From positions 151,650,001 to 151,714,000 of the forward strand of contig JASDFA010000027.1 in assembly GCA_035772735.1 (NCBI GenBank): DNA of 64,000 nt. Direction: 5' to 3'. The DNA is from Datura wrightii (lineage: Eukaryota > Streptophyta > Magnoliopsida > Solanales > Solanaceae). Below the pieces are notes generated by a model. The model ran no database searches. It saw nothing but the letters and a program-made list of their open reading frames with translations, and was not told the DNA's origin. Position numbers and translations under genes: made by a program. Shown here piece by piece: positions 31,988 to 43,076 of the stretch; the stretch's first letter is position 1, and each line of letters begins with the position of its first letter.

Positions 31988-34393
31988 TGTCACAACTGGA
32001 GTTCACACCGTGGATGCGACATAGTACTTAGGATCACAAGTGATCCCAAGCAAACCCTAGTAAAGAATACATCTACAAAGACTGATATGTTTAAAAATAA
32101 TTATAGCAAAGTGGAAGCTGACAAAAGAAATAAACTAATACAAAATAATAAACAAAACTAAACAAAATCTGTAACCCAAACTAAAACTATAATTACTATT
32201 TGAAAGACTTCTAAAATGAACTGATGAGTTATTGGGAAAAATCCCCAACTAACACTAATGTCTGAAATTAAAGAAAAATAATAAAACTGAAGATGGAACT
32301 CCAGCCCTCAGCAGATAAGGATTTGTCACTAAAGTTGTCAGGATATCAGTGAGACAGTCTAACTGCGGTGCTGAGGATGAGAACCTGAGTTTATATTATA
32401 AAATGATATATCATATAAAAGTATGTGATAAGTACTTTGAATATATTGAGTATGCGAGAAGGAACTAAAACATACATATACTACGTAATAGTAAGCTGCA
32501 CTAAATATTATAAAATAGACTAAAATCCAAAGAAACTAGACTAAACTAAAAATCATAACTAAAACTAGATTGAAGTGTATTGTGCTGTGGGAGAAACTAT
32601 AACCGAGATGAGCTAATCTTGGAGTTTGATGTATACCTCCCATTGGAGAAGGCCCACTGTACCTGGACAGTGTATAGTGGCTGTACTGAGTGATTACTGT
32701 CTGTAGCCCATTCGGGGCTAATAACCTATGGTGGCAACGTTGTTCTGGGAATCTGGGTGCACTGAACCCCGACTTGGTTGATGTTATGTTCTACTCCCAC
32801 CAGAAATTCTAAATGTGTCTAACTATGCTAATAGCTTGAAACTGATGTCCTAAGAATTAAGTCAGGACTACTTGTCTAGAAGTGTTCTAAGAGTCTAAGG
32901 ATTTGGAAAAAAAAACTATGTTCAAAGACTTGTCAGAGCTGCTTTATCTGAAAGCATTGTGACAGTCTAAAATACATCTAATAAATTGCTAAATTGATAC
33001 TACTGAGTTTACTAAATTTCTCAAAATACTGACAAGAAGTCAAACTGATCAGCTGACATTTCTAGAGAATACTGAGTACACTGAGTACTGACTTAAATTC
33101 TGAGAGTGAATGTACTAAAACACTAACTTTCTAAGCATACATCTGTTCTAACATTCATAATTGAGTAAGCAATATCATACAATATAGCATCCATATATAA
33201 GTTTGAAATAATGCGATTTTTACTCAAAATCATGCTGAAGATCAAGACTAATAAATCAAATTGCATAGATACAACTAGGGCATGAATTTTAGCTAGGAAA
33301 AATCATGTAAATTTAGAGAATTAACAAGATCTAATCAGTTTCTTAACTAACTGAAAACCCTAGCTTCAAATCTTCTGCAGGGATAGAATTTAAACATTTT
33401 TTGAAATTAAATTGGGACACAAGGGGGAAAGAAAATCTTTGTTGAAGTCCCACATACCTGAAGGAGAAACCCTAAGAACTTTCCTTGGAGAAACTAAGAG
33501 AAGATGGATGTCCTAGCTTTGCTTTGAACTGCCTGGATGAATCTTCTACTGGTTTTTGCGAGGAAGGTATGAAATGAGAGAGGAATATTGACTAACCCTC
33601 TAAATCTCTTGAATATTAACTCCAAAATGACATACTTTAGGCATTAAAATAATGAGAATTTACTAAAATTCCCCTGGAATAATGTCCGAAAAATTATCCA
33701 TCGGGATCCAACGGGTCACACAATGAGTCGTTGTTGGTGACCATGACTCGTTGTGACCATTTGTTAGTCTTGGACTCAGAATCCAAGCTACTGGAACTGA
33801 ACAACGGATGGAAAGGACGACTCATAGAATATAACAAGGGTCATTTTATCCAGTAGTAGTTACTAGAAAAAATTTGAATAACTTTTGAACCTTTCCCAAT
33901 GGATTACATAATGACTCACTGGTTGACACAATGGGTTATTGTCACTACTCATCATCACTACTAGAGATTTTGATTGATTTCTGAACTAGAATGATAGAGG
34001 GGAATAATAACTCGTTGGGTGGGACAACCGGCCACTGTTGTCACTCATTGTCAATGGAATAGATTTTAACTTTCCTCCAATGGCTCTCTACAACGAGTTT
34101 CCATACCCAACAATAGCTCATTGTTTGACTCATTACTTTGAGGACTGATTTGATAAGGTTCTAGACAACTGTCAGTGGATCAAAACAATGGCTCATTACA
34201 TAAAGCAACGGGTTTGTATTTCTTGTTGAATATGGGAAAGAAATTTGCAGAGGCTGACAATGACTATCACAATGAGTCATTGCATTGAGAATGACTCATT
34301 GGTTAAGTCATTGTGAGTCAAAACATTTCTAGTTCCTTTTATGGTTTTTCATTATAAGTGTGGGTTTGTTCTAAAGAACTTTTGGGGTGTTCA
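31988..34393 (-). repeat. H: solo gypsy LTR (2.4 kb)
   Basis: Ends TGTCAC (left) and GTTCA (right) on the plus strand, flanked by the 5-bp duplication CTTAT (31983-31987, 34394-34398). No internal sequence, so it is the product of recombination between two LTRs. On the minus strand it opens TGAACACCCCAAAAG, resembling C's TGTAATACCCCAAAAG. It contains the ATGASTCAT-type palindromes near 33720-34320. No gene. Confidence 0.85.
33720..34320 (-). promoter_or_regulatory. U3 palindrome cluster of H
   Basis: Perfect palindromes CAATGAGTCATTG (34270-34282) and AATGACTCATT (34290-34300), a near copy CAATGAGTCGTTG (33721-33733), and at least eight partial copies of ATGACTC/GAGTCAT spread through 600 bp. 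The core TGASTCA equals the classical GCN4/AP-1 bZIP site. Function is inference. Confidence 0.5.
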
Positions 34394-34618
34394 CTTATAT
34401 TGCATACTCCCTTCCATATACTACTACATTAGAGATCTATCATGATAGGTTCATAAGTTATAATATATATAACATTATGATCCACAATTATGTCTCATTG
34501 AGACTTATCCTGTAATATCTCAAAAGAATAATGTGTACACTATTAGGAAAAAAAGAAAGTTCATCAATATATCAAAAACACTTAATTAACCTTAGAGTGT
34601 CAAAACATCATAATTACA

Positions 34619-34699
34619 TCAATTATAAGTACAACCAATACACATTCTCTGAATATGTTCATTAAATGTATTTGGTTGAAAGCCTTTCGTTAACGAATC
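34619..34699 (-). pseudogene. Copia RNase H C-terminus remnant
   Basis: 27 codons including the stop read DSLTKGFQPNTFNEHIQRM, matching the conserved end of copia RNase H (DPLTKGL...FHEHV..MG). Upstream codons do not continue the match, so the rest is degraded or replaced before B's LTR at 34874. Confidence 0.6.
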
Positions 34700-34873
34700 T
34701 CACACCCTTACAGCGGTCCCCGTTAACTAGTAGCTTGAATTTCTTGTATCTTTTCCCATTACTTAAACCCAAGTCTTATTACCAGTCACTCAACGCTTTT
34801 CACTGTGAACCTAGTGAAAATAGAGTGTTCTGGACTTATTTCCCCACAATGACATAAGGGTCATTACACAAGC

Positions 34874-37280
34874 TGTCATGACCCAGGTGACCGTGATTGG
34901 CACCCACACTAACCCTCCTAAATTGTTAACCAGTGAAACCCAATAACAATCCCAAAGTGACCCCAAAATCAAGACATTAATGAAGAAATCAACTGTTATG
35001 CCCTTAATACAAATTCAAATCAATATACTGCGCATACCAAAACTAAATAAATAATTTTTCAAAACCTAATTGTCATAGAACCAGACATCTGTTTACAAAC
35101 TAAGGAAACTAACAACTAAAAATGAAATAATGTTTTCAAATATCTGAAGGAAATACATCTGCAATAGGGGAGTGAACTGTGTCCTCATCTACTCACCTTC
35201 TCAAACTCTGAAACTGTTGCTCTATAGGTGAGGGCATGAAGAACTGCTTGGCTCGAACTCTGCACTCAGAAAAGAATACAGGGGTAGGCATCATCGACTA
35301 ACCCTAATGAATAACACATATACAGAGTAATAATAATATAAGACCAGTCTACAAAGTACAAGGAAGTACAACACAATTCAGACACACTAGTTCTACACAG
35401 GGGACAACCGGCCTGCTCACTTGATTAGGACGTTTTCACAGCAGTGATCGCTTGACTGTTGCAGTGGCCTCATCACAGCGGAAACGATTCTACTGTAGTG
35501 GCACTGCTTAGGCAGTAGATCGACATGCTGCACTTTTTTCAGTTCATCCATCCCACAGTTCAACAGATCAATAGTTTAGCATCTCACCTAATCTATAAAT
35601 CCATCAAATAGGTATAATAAAACAACAATCGTATCAGCTATTAAGTGCTACAAGTACACAATTAATCATAGCAACAACTATTCAAGAATTACACGCGGTG
35701 ACAAAATCACACTTAGCATTAAAATATGATATTCACTATCAACACAAGTCATATGAATGATAATTTTCACATCTCTTAGCACGTTCTTTATCCAACTTCA
35801 TGAATATAAGCGACATCATAAAACAACACACAAACGACAAAACCAAGGGTAACATGATGGGCACACGCCTCCCGTATCTCCCCTAAACACTCAACTGCAT
35901 GAACCATCTACACACATGCAGAGGATCTTATTATTGCCCATCTAGTTATGATATGCAGGGGACTCTAGAAATCCATGTACTGCGCCGGCATGGCACCTGC
36001 TCCCACTCATATACTCGTATGGATGCTCCCCTCGGACACGAGCCACTCTATAATAGTATTGCTCGCCCAGATGCTCCCTTCTGGCATGAGCCACTCAATG
36101 ATAACATTCACTCGCCCGGATACTCCCTTAGGCTTGAGCTTCTCTTAATTCTAGATATAGTCACTATCTTATTCATTCTCAATTTTTGCAAAACAACAAG
36201 TATACAAGTCGTATACATTCACATTTACTCTAACTTTTTATTCTCCATTCACACAATCAATACATGACAAGCAATTCACTTCACAATTCCTCATAAACTT
36301 AACAACATATTAATTCATGACTTTCTATCAACATGGTAATCATACTTGTTCGCAAGACAACTCTCAACAAGGGATGTCCGAAGACCAGTCACATACAATT
36401 ATCACCTAAGCATATAAATCATTAAGCATTGTCTAACCCTCTAGCTATAACCTACCTTGTTACCCAAAGTTATTGACTTCGCTACTCTACTGGAGCTTCT
36501 CCCTTATTCAACGCTTTGGATTGCTCGAAATCTACACACATATAATAATTAATTAATCACTTCTCTAGATAGGGCCTAATTCGATCAAGCCCTTCTCTTT
36601 TCAGGACAAATTAATAGCAAAACACTTCCCTTCCACCTAGTTCTAGGTCCCCACCTTGTCTAACCATAAATATTAGCAAGAGGAGCCTTAGGAAGTAAAG
36701 ATTACTCGAAATTCAACAATCAAAACCTCCCATAACTCCCCCATAATCTTAGCCCTAATTCATCAACCTAGGGTTTTCTATTTCAGAATTTTCACCATTA
36801 ATGGGTCCCCCCTTAAGCTTTTACGATAAACAATACCCATTAAAGGGGCTAGGGGACTAGAAACTTACCTTTTCACCATCACTTTCAGCTCTGGGGAAGA
36901 AATCAATCTCAACCTTAATCTTTTGCGTTTTGGCAAATAATGGGACTTAATCCCAAAAATTCCACTTAAACCCACTTTCTAATCCTCGTTGTCTGCTGTA
37001 GCAGCCACATTTTTGTTGTAGCGGACCCGCTATAGCGGCCATAGGATCACTATGGTGGTTCCAACAGTTACTCCACCATTCTACCATAGCGGGACTCTAA
37101 CCACTACCACGGTCACGCTACAGCGAGAATCCCATCGCTACAGTGGTCCCCCGGACCAGCAACTACCAAAAAATGCCCAATTTTATACTTAGTTTATTTC
37201 ATAGCCTCCTATCTCTCCCTTAGCCTATTTTCCATGTACCACGCCCTTAACATTCCCGTAATGACGTCTGGGTCATTACA
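34874..37280 (-). repeat. 3' LTR of element B (2.4 kb)
   Basis: TGTCATGACCC (left) to TCATTACA (right). Its first 550 bp match 42516-43076. Between 35400 and 35530 and again between 36988 and 37155 it has clusters of CAGTGG, TAGCGG and AGCGG words. The 122-codon open frame 35899-36267 has no protein-like features. Confidence 0.85.
36988..37155 (-). promoter_or_regulatory. U3 palindrome cluster of B
   Basis: The perfect 12-bp palindrome CCGCTATAGCGG (37027-37038), CGCTACAGCG (37116-37125), CGCTACAG (37136 region) and several TAGCGG/CCATAG half sites, 125-292 bp from the LTR start. Confidence 0.5.
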
Positions 37281-37309
37281 TTAGATACCAATTAAAATAT
37301 TGTTCGTCC

Positions 37310-38949
37310 CCGACTGGTCTACTCAAAAGTAGGATGGGTACGTACCAGAATCTATGAACAACTAGGGGTACTTGGCCCGCATATTAGCCTCGGTCTCCCA
37401 AGTGGCATCCTAAACTAGACAGTTCTTCCACTGGACATTTACTATCGGAATCCCCTTGGACCTTAGCTTCCGAACCTCCCAGGCCAATATCGCTACAGGA
37501 TCCTCCTCAAATGACAGATTCTCGTCCAGCAGCATAGCGTCCTACTTGATGATATACGTTTCATCCCCATGGTACTTTTTTAGCATAGACACATGAAACG
37601 TCAGATGCACTCTAGACAATCCTAGCGGCAATGCCAGCTCATAAGCCATTTCCCCCACATGTTGGAGTATTTCAAATGGCCCAATATACCTCGGAGTGAG
37701 CTTGCCCTACTTTCTAAACGTCATCACTCCCTTTATGGGGGACACATTGAACAACACTTGCTCCCCTTCCATGAACTCCATGTCCCTGACTTTTTTTTCT
37801 GCATATTGCTTCTTCCTACTCGGAGCAGCTACTAGGCGATTAAGAATTATTCAAACCTTTTCCAAGGACTCCTTTAACAAATCCGTCGCACAAGACCTCA
37901 CCTCAACCACATCAAACCACCCAATTGGAGACATGCACTTCCTTCCATACAAGTCTTCAAAAGGCTCCATACTAATGCTCGAGTGGTAGCTATTGTTATA
38001 GGAAAACTCTACCAAGGGTAAGAATTTGTCCTACTGACCCCTGAAGTCTATCACACACGCCCCGAACATGTTACCTAACACCTGCATAGTTTGTTTCAAT
38101 TGTCCATCCGTCTGAGGATGAAAGGCTGTACTCAAATACAACCCTGTACCTAACTCAGCCTGCAAGTTCCTCCAAAAAAGGGAAGTAAACTGAATGCCCC
38201 TATTTGATATTATTAAAACAGGAACCCCATGAAACTGAATGACCTCCTTCACGTATAGCTTGGCTAGTTTCTCTGCATTGTATGTCACTCGGACAGGCAA
38301 GAAATGAGCAGACATGGTCAACCTGTCCATTAAGACCCAAATTGAGTTAAATTTTCCCAATGTCTTGGGAAGACCAACCATAAAGTCTATAACTATCCTC
38401 TCCCATTGCTACTCGGGGATAGGCATTCACTGAAGTACTCCTCCAGGCATTTTGTGCTCTTACTTTACCTGCTGACAATTTAAACACTAAGCCACGTAGT
38501 CCACAATGTCTCTCTTCATCCTGCTCCACCAATAATGTTGTTTTAGATCGTGGTACATCTTGGTGACTCCGGAGTGAATGGATGGACCTCGAGTTGTGAG
38601 CTTCGGCCAAGAGAGTTTTAATTAGCTCACTTACTTGGATAACACACACCCACCCCTTTATTTTCAAGACCCCTTCATCATCTAACACTTTTTCCTTTAC
38701 TTTTTCCTGCAGAACTTTATCCCTGATCTTACCCAGATTTTCATGTTCAAACTGTCTGGTTTTGATTTCCTCTAGCAGTGAGGATTTAGCCTCTAGGTTG
38801 GCTAGCACCCCACCAGTGTCGGTCAACGACAATCTCACTAAGCTATTTTCCAAGGTTTGGACATCCCTGGACATCGACTGCTGAGAAGCTTCCAAGCAAG
38901 CCAAACTACACATGCTCATCATCTTCTTACTCAACACGTCTACCACCAT
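37310..38949 (-). pseudogene. Integrase and chromodomain remnant of B
   Basis: Reading leftwards: the post-RNase H linker (38949-38600), the zinc-binding region with damaged Cys/His (38560-38450), and the core 38381-38031 with FNSIWVLMDRLTMSAHFLPV, VPVLIISNRGIQFTS (Asp to Asn at the second catalytic residue) and HPQTDGQLKQTMQVL (catalytic Glu to Lys). Then FSYNNSYHSSI and GRKCMSPIGW. Last is a chromodomain-like end (FEEDPVAIL, LRSKGIPIVNVQWKN, ATWETEANMRAKYPQLF, about 37560-37380). Two of the three catalytic acids are lost, and stops and frameshifts are frequent. Confidence 0.8.
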
Positions 38950-40720
38950 ATTGGCCTTTCTGGGTGGTAGAAGATGTTGATGTTGTAATCCTTAAGTAGC
39001 CCCATCCATCTCTTTTGCCTCAAATTGATATCTTTCTAAGAGAATACTTATTGTAAGCTGCGATGATTTGTGAACACCTCACATTGAGCTCCATACAGAT
39101 AGTGCCTCCAAATTTTTTGTGCGAATACTATCGTTGCTAACTCCAGATCATGCGTGGGTTAGTTCTTTTCATGCACCTTCAACTGTATTGAGGCATACGC
39201 AATAACCTTTCATTCCTATATAAACACATAACCCATCCTAGACCGTGAGGCATCACAATAAACAACAAAGTCTTTATCTTTCACTGGTAACACCAGGATA
39301 GGTGTTGTGGTTAGCAGAGTATTAAGTTTTCAAAAGCTCGTTTCACATTCCTCTAACCACTAGAAGGGAATATCCTTTTGTCTATACGTGGTTAATGACA
39401 ATGCAATGGAGGCGAATCCCTTCACAAATCGACGGTATTAATTGGCCAACCCCACAAAACTCTGAATTTCTATCACATTAGTTGGTCTTGCCCAGTTTCT
39501 AACTGACTCCACCTTCTGTGGATCAACTTGGATTCCCTTCTTGGAAACCACATGCCTAAGAAAGGACAATAACTCTAACCAAAACTCACACTTGGTGAAT
39601 TTGGCATACAACTGCTTCTCTTTCAGTAATGCCATCACAATCTTTAAATGATTTTCGTGCACTTTCTTGGTCTTAAAAATACACCATGTTATCATCAATA
39701 AAAACAATAAAAAAAGGAATCCAGGTAAGGTTTGAAAATACCATTCATTAAGCTCATGAATGCGGTCAGAGCATTAGTGAGTCCGAATGACATGACCAGA
39801 AATTCATAATGCCTATAAGTCATCCGAAAAACTATTTTTTGAATGTCTTCAACCCTTATTTTCAACTTCTGATAATCATACCTCAAATCAATCTTTGAAA
39901 ACATAGTTGCTCACTATAACTGGTCAAACAGATCATCTATTCGAGGTAGAGGGTACTTATCTAAATAGTTACCTTGTTCAACTGGTGGTAGTCGATGCAC
40001 ATCCTCATACTAACTTCCTTCTTCTTTACAAACAAATTTGGGGCACCCACGACAACACACTCAGCTAATGAATACTATACAGAGCAACTCCTACAATTGC
40101 TCCTTAAGTTCTCTCAACTCAGCAGGTGCCATTCGATATGGAGGAATAGAAATTGGTTGGGTCTATGGTTCCAAGTCTATACAGAAAACTATGTCACAGT
40201 CTGGTAGCATGCTGGGCAAATCTGCAGGGAACACCTTTAAGAACTCACAAATAACTGGGACTGAATCTCTGCAAGAACTCTCTGAACTAGTGTCCCGAAC
40301 ATGCGCCAGATATACTAAACAACCCCACTCTATCAACTTATGGGCACGAATATAAGAAATAAGTTTCTTAGGAGAAGGGCTAGAGTTCACCTTCAACTCC
40401 AACCTAGACGACCCTAGACCCAATATAGTAATGGACTTAGCATAGCAATCTAGAATGGCATGGTAAGGGAACAACCAAGTCATTCCCAAAATTATATCAA
40501 AATCAACCATGTCTAAGATTACTAAGTCCAATAGAGTGTCAAATACCATGACAACAATGTAGTCACGAACAACCCTATCCACTTACATAGAATCCCCAAT
40601 AGGAGTAGACACACAGATAAGAGTATTAAATATATCATACACAAAATTCAGAGACAAAGAAAATTTAGTAGACACATTAGAGAATGTAGAGCCCGGGTCA
40701 AACAATGCAGTAACCATTAT
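38950..40720 (-). pseudogene. Protease, reverse transcriptase and RNase H remnant of B
   Basis: The protease active site FDPGSTFSNV lies at about 40715-40680. The protease C-terminal block 40582-40163 has DFDIILGMTWLFPYHA and the linker to reverse transcriptase (VFPADLPSMLPDCDI). Reverse transcriptase pieces at 39904-39695 include FSKIDLRYDYQKLKI and YEFLVMSFGLTNALTAFM, but the FIDD box is destroyed (DSFFYCFY, then stops). The connection region 39707-39438 has LYAKFTKCEFWL and GIQVDPQKVESVRNW. RNase H pieces (39270-39060) keep DFVVYCDAS and HDLELATIVFA, with stops nearby. Confidence 0.8.
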
Positions 40721-40939
40721 ATCGACCACGAAGATCATACCTGTGATAACAGTGTCTAAATCCTCTGCCTCTGGTCTACAAGGAAAAACATAGAAATGAG
40801 CCTGGTTTCCAGCCTGAGAACCTCCTCTATTGGGCTATACCACCCCTCTACCTACTTAGATGCCACCCCTACCTACTTGAGCACATCCCTACCCTACTGA
40901 ACACCACCTCTAACGGCTGGCTGACCACCTCGTCCGAGT

Positions 40940-42244
40940 TGTCGACAATCCGGACTAAATGCACTACCTCCGCCCTGGCTGGTGCTGGAGCTCAAGGAGC
41001 TGGGCGAGGAATAATCTGTCCTCCCTGTTTGAATATAGGGAACCATTTGTGGATGTGGCCATACTCCCCACACTCATGGTAGACCTTCTCAATAACTGGT
41101 CTCTGAACTGGAACAAAAGAAATAGGACAAGCCCCAAAATCCAAACGAACCATCTGAGTAACCCTAACTACACCTAATGGCCACGGAACTATCATTAGCG
41201 GACCTCCAGCTGACACTTATATGGCAGACTAAGTAGGGTACCTAGAGAAACCCTGTGGTGCTGGAGCCATCACATAAGAACCACTCAATGAACCAACTCT
41301 CCAAGCCTTTTTCTCAGCATTTCTCGCATAGCCCTCCTGCCTCACCCCTTCAACTGACTTTATGTACTCTACCACCTCCTGAAAAGTCTTACCCAAAGAG
41401 ACCATTTGCAGAGCTAGTACCTAGAGACCTATATTCATGTGTTTCACAAACTGCCTTATCCTGTCCTTCTCATGGATAGTAAGGGTGGAACATATCTGGA
41501 CAATGAGTGAAATTGAGCATCATATGTAGTAATTGATGAGATCCCCTGCTCAATGGTGGTGAACTCATGTCGTCCCCTATCCCTCAGAGTGCGGGGAACA
41601 TATTTCTCCAAGAATGTGGAGTAGAATTAGGTCCACAAAAATGGTGGTGACCCTGCTGGACTGCATACCTTGAAATCCCTCCACCTAAGATTTGCATCAC
41701 ACATTAGCTGGAAGGTGACGAACTCAACGATGTACTTCTCCACCACCCCTATATTATGGAGCCTCTCATGAAAATCTATGACGAATTCATAGGCATCCTC
41801 CGCCTTTGTGCCTTAGAAGGTAGGACGCTTCACCTTCGTGGACCACCAAAACAAGTCGCGCTCTTCCCCTGTTATCACCGGTCCTACCATCAGCCTATAA
41901 AACATGACAACCTCTGATATTTGATCAATCCACAGGGCCACAACAACTGTACGCTGAATTCCTGACTACTGCCCCACTGAAGTTGTTGGCGCTGCCCCGG
42001 TACCCACAAGGACGCTCAGAAGGTTGAGGACTTGATCTAGGACCTCTAAAGATGCTGGCATGGAAAGAGCTTCTCCCTGCATTGAGATCTTGACTTCAAC
42101 AGCCAACCGCTCCTGCACTTCTGGTGGCATGGGAAATGCAGATCTCTCCCTAACTGTAGCAGGAGCATGGGCCCCTCCTCTAGCCGCAGCATGTCTCTGA
42201 CCACGACCTCTGCCCCTTCCTCTATCACAAATTAGGGCTGCCAC
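40940..42244 (-). pseudogene. Gag of element B
   Basis: It starts with a 92-codon block (42244-41966) rich in Arg/Gly (DRGRGRGRGQRH) and runs, with several stops, through a retrotransposon-gag core (FEFVIDFHERLH, YIVEFVTFQLMCDANLRW, FLEKYVPRTLRD) to a degraded zinc knuckle (CGEYGHIHKWFP, about 41090-41050, the last Cys changed). Identification rests on order and scattered motifs. Confidence 0.65.
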
Positions 42245-42515
42245 TGCTGGCCTGGGTGAAATGTCTCTACTACCAGTTTGCGCGTGTTCTCACCATCTGA
42301 GAAGGAAAGAAGAAAAGTTGTTAGATACCAATTTGGATCACTAGATACCAATTGGAAACAAGTAATCGCATGAAAGGAGAGAAGGAAGGATTTTTCCTAA
42401 TGTCCTATAGCCTCTCGAAGATAAGTTACGGATATCTCCGCACCAATTTGTGAGACTGTACTAGACCCGTCTAAGTGCAATGAGATCAACAAATATAGAG
42501 CCTTGATACAAACTT
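42245..42515 (-). other. Leader and degenerate primer site of B
   Basis: 271 bp between gag and 5' LTR. A decayed iMet site TTTGTATCAAGGC lies at 42500-42512. Two copies of AGATACCAATT (42325, 42349 region) also occur at the far end of the element next to the 3' LTR (37283). Confidence 0.6.
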
Positions 42516-43076
42516 TTTCACAATCCAGGTGACTATGATTGACACCCATACTAACCCTCCAATGGGAGATCCAGAAAAATCCGTTAATAATTCCCAAGTG
42601 ACCCTAAAATCAAGACATTTACAAAGAAATCAACTGTTATGCTCTTAATGCAACTTCGAATTAGTATATTACACATATAAAAATTAAATAAATAATTTCC
42701 TAGAACCTGATTGTCATTGCACTAGGCGTCCATTGACAAGCTAAGGAAACTAAGAAGTAAAAATGAAATAAAGTTTTCAAATGTCTGAAGGAAAGACATG
42801 TGCAATGAGGCAGTGAATTGTGTCCTCATCTGCTCACTTTCTCAAACTCTAAAGCTGTTGCTCTATAGGTGAGAGAGTGAAGAACTTCCTAGCTTGAACT
42901 CTGCACTTTGAAAAGAATACAGGGGTAGGGCTAGTACGTACCATCGCACTAGTAGGCATCATCGGTCGACCCTAATTAATAACACACATACTGAGTAATA
43001 ATAATATAAGACCAATCTACAATGTATAGGGAAGTACAACACAATTCAGACACACTAGTTCTACACAGGGGACAAC
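42516..43076 (-). repeat. 5' LTR fragment of B
   Basis: Matches 34874-35407, with an extra near-duplicate of about 30 bp at 42930-42965. Cut by C at 43076. Confidence 0.85.

Larger units (their letters stand above)
31452..34873 (-). mobile_element. Element G: 3' end of a Ty1/copia retrotransposon
   Basis: Minus strand: 3' LTR 31452-31834, PPT 31835-31850, 3' untranslated region, and a last piece of RNase H at 34619-34699. The solo LTR H (31988-34393) is inserted in the untranslated region. B's LTR begins at 34874, so the rest of G lies beyond B or is lost. Confidence 0.7.
34874..43076 (-). mobile_element. Element B: chromovirus-type Ty3/gypsy, decayed
   Basis: Minus strand: 3' LTR 34874-37280, pol 37310-40720, gag 40940-42244, leader and degenerate primer site, and the first 561 bp of the 5' LTR (42516-43076), where C is inserted. 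The rest of that LTR is not found beyond C. All coding parts have many stops. B lies in copia G (5 bp before the LTR: CAAGC). Confidence 0.82.

Noticed and set aside
35899..36267. 122-codon open frame as a possible gene
   Set aside because: Inside B's 3' LTR, Cys/His/Ser-rich low-complexity reading of a repeat-like region; no independent support.
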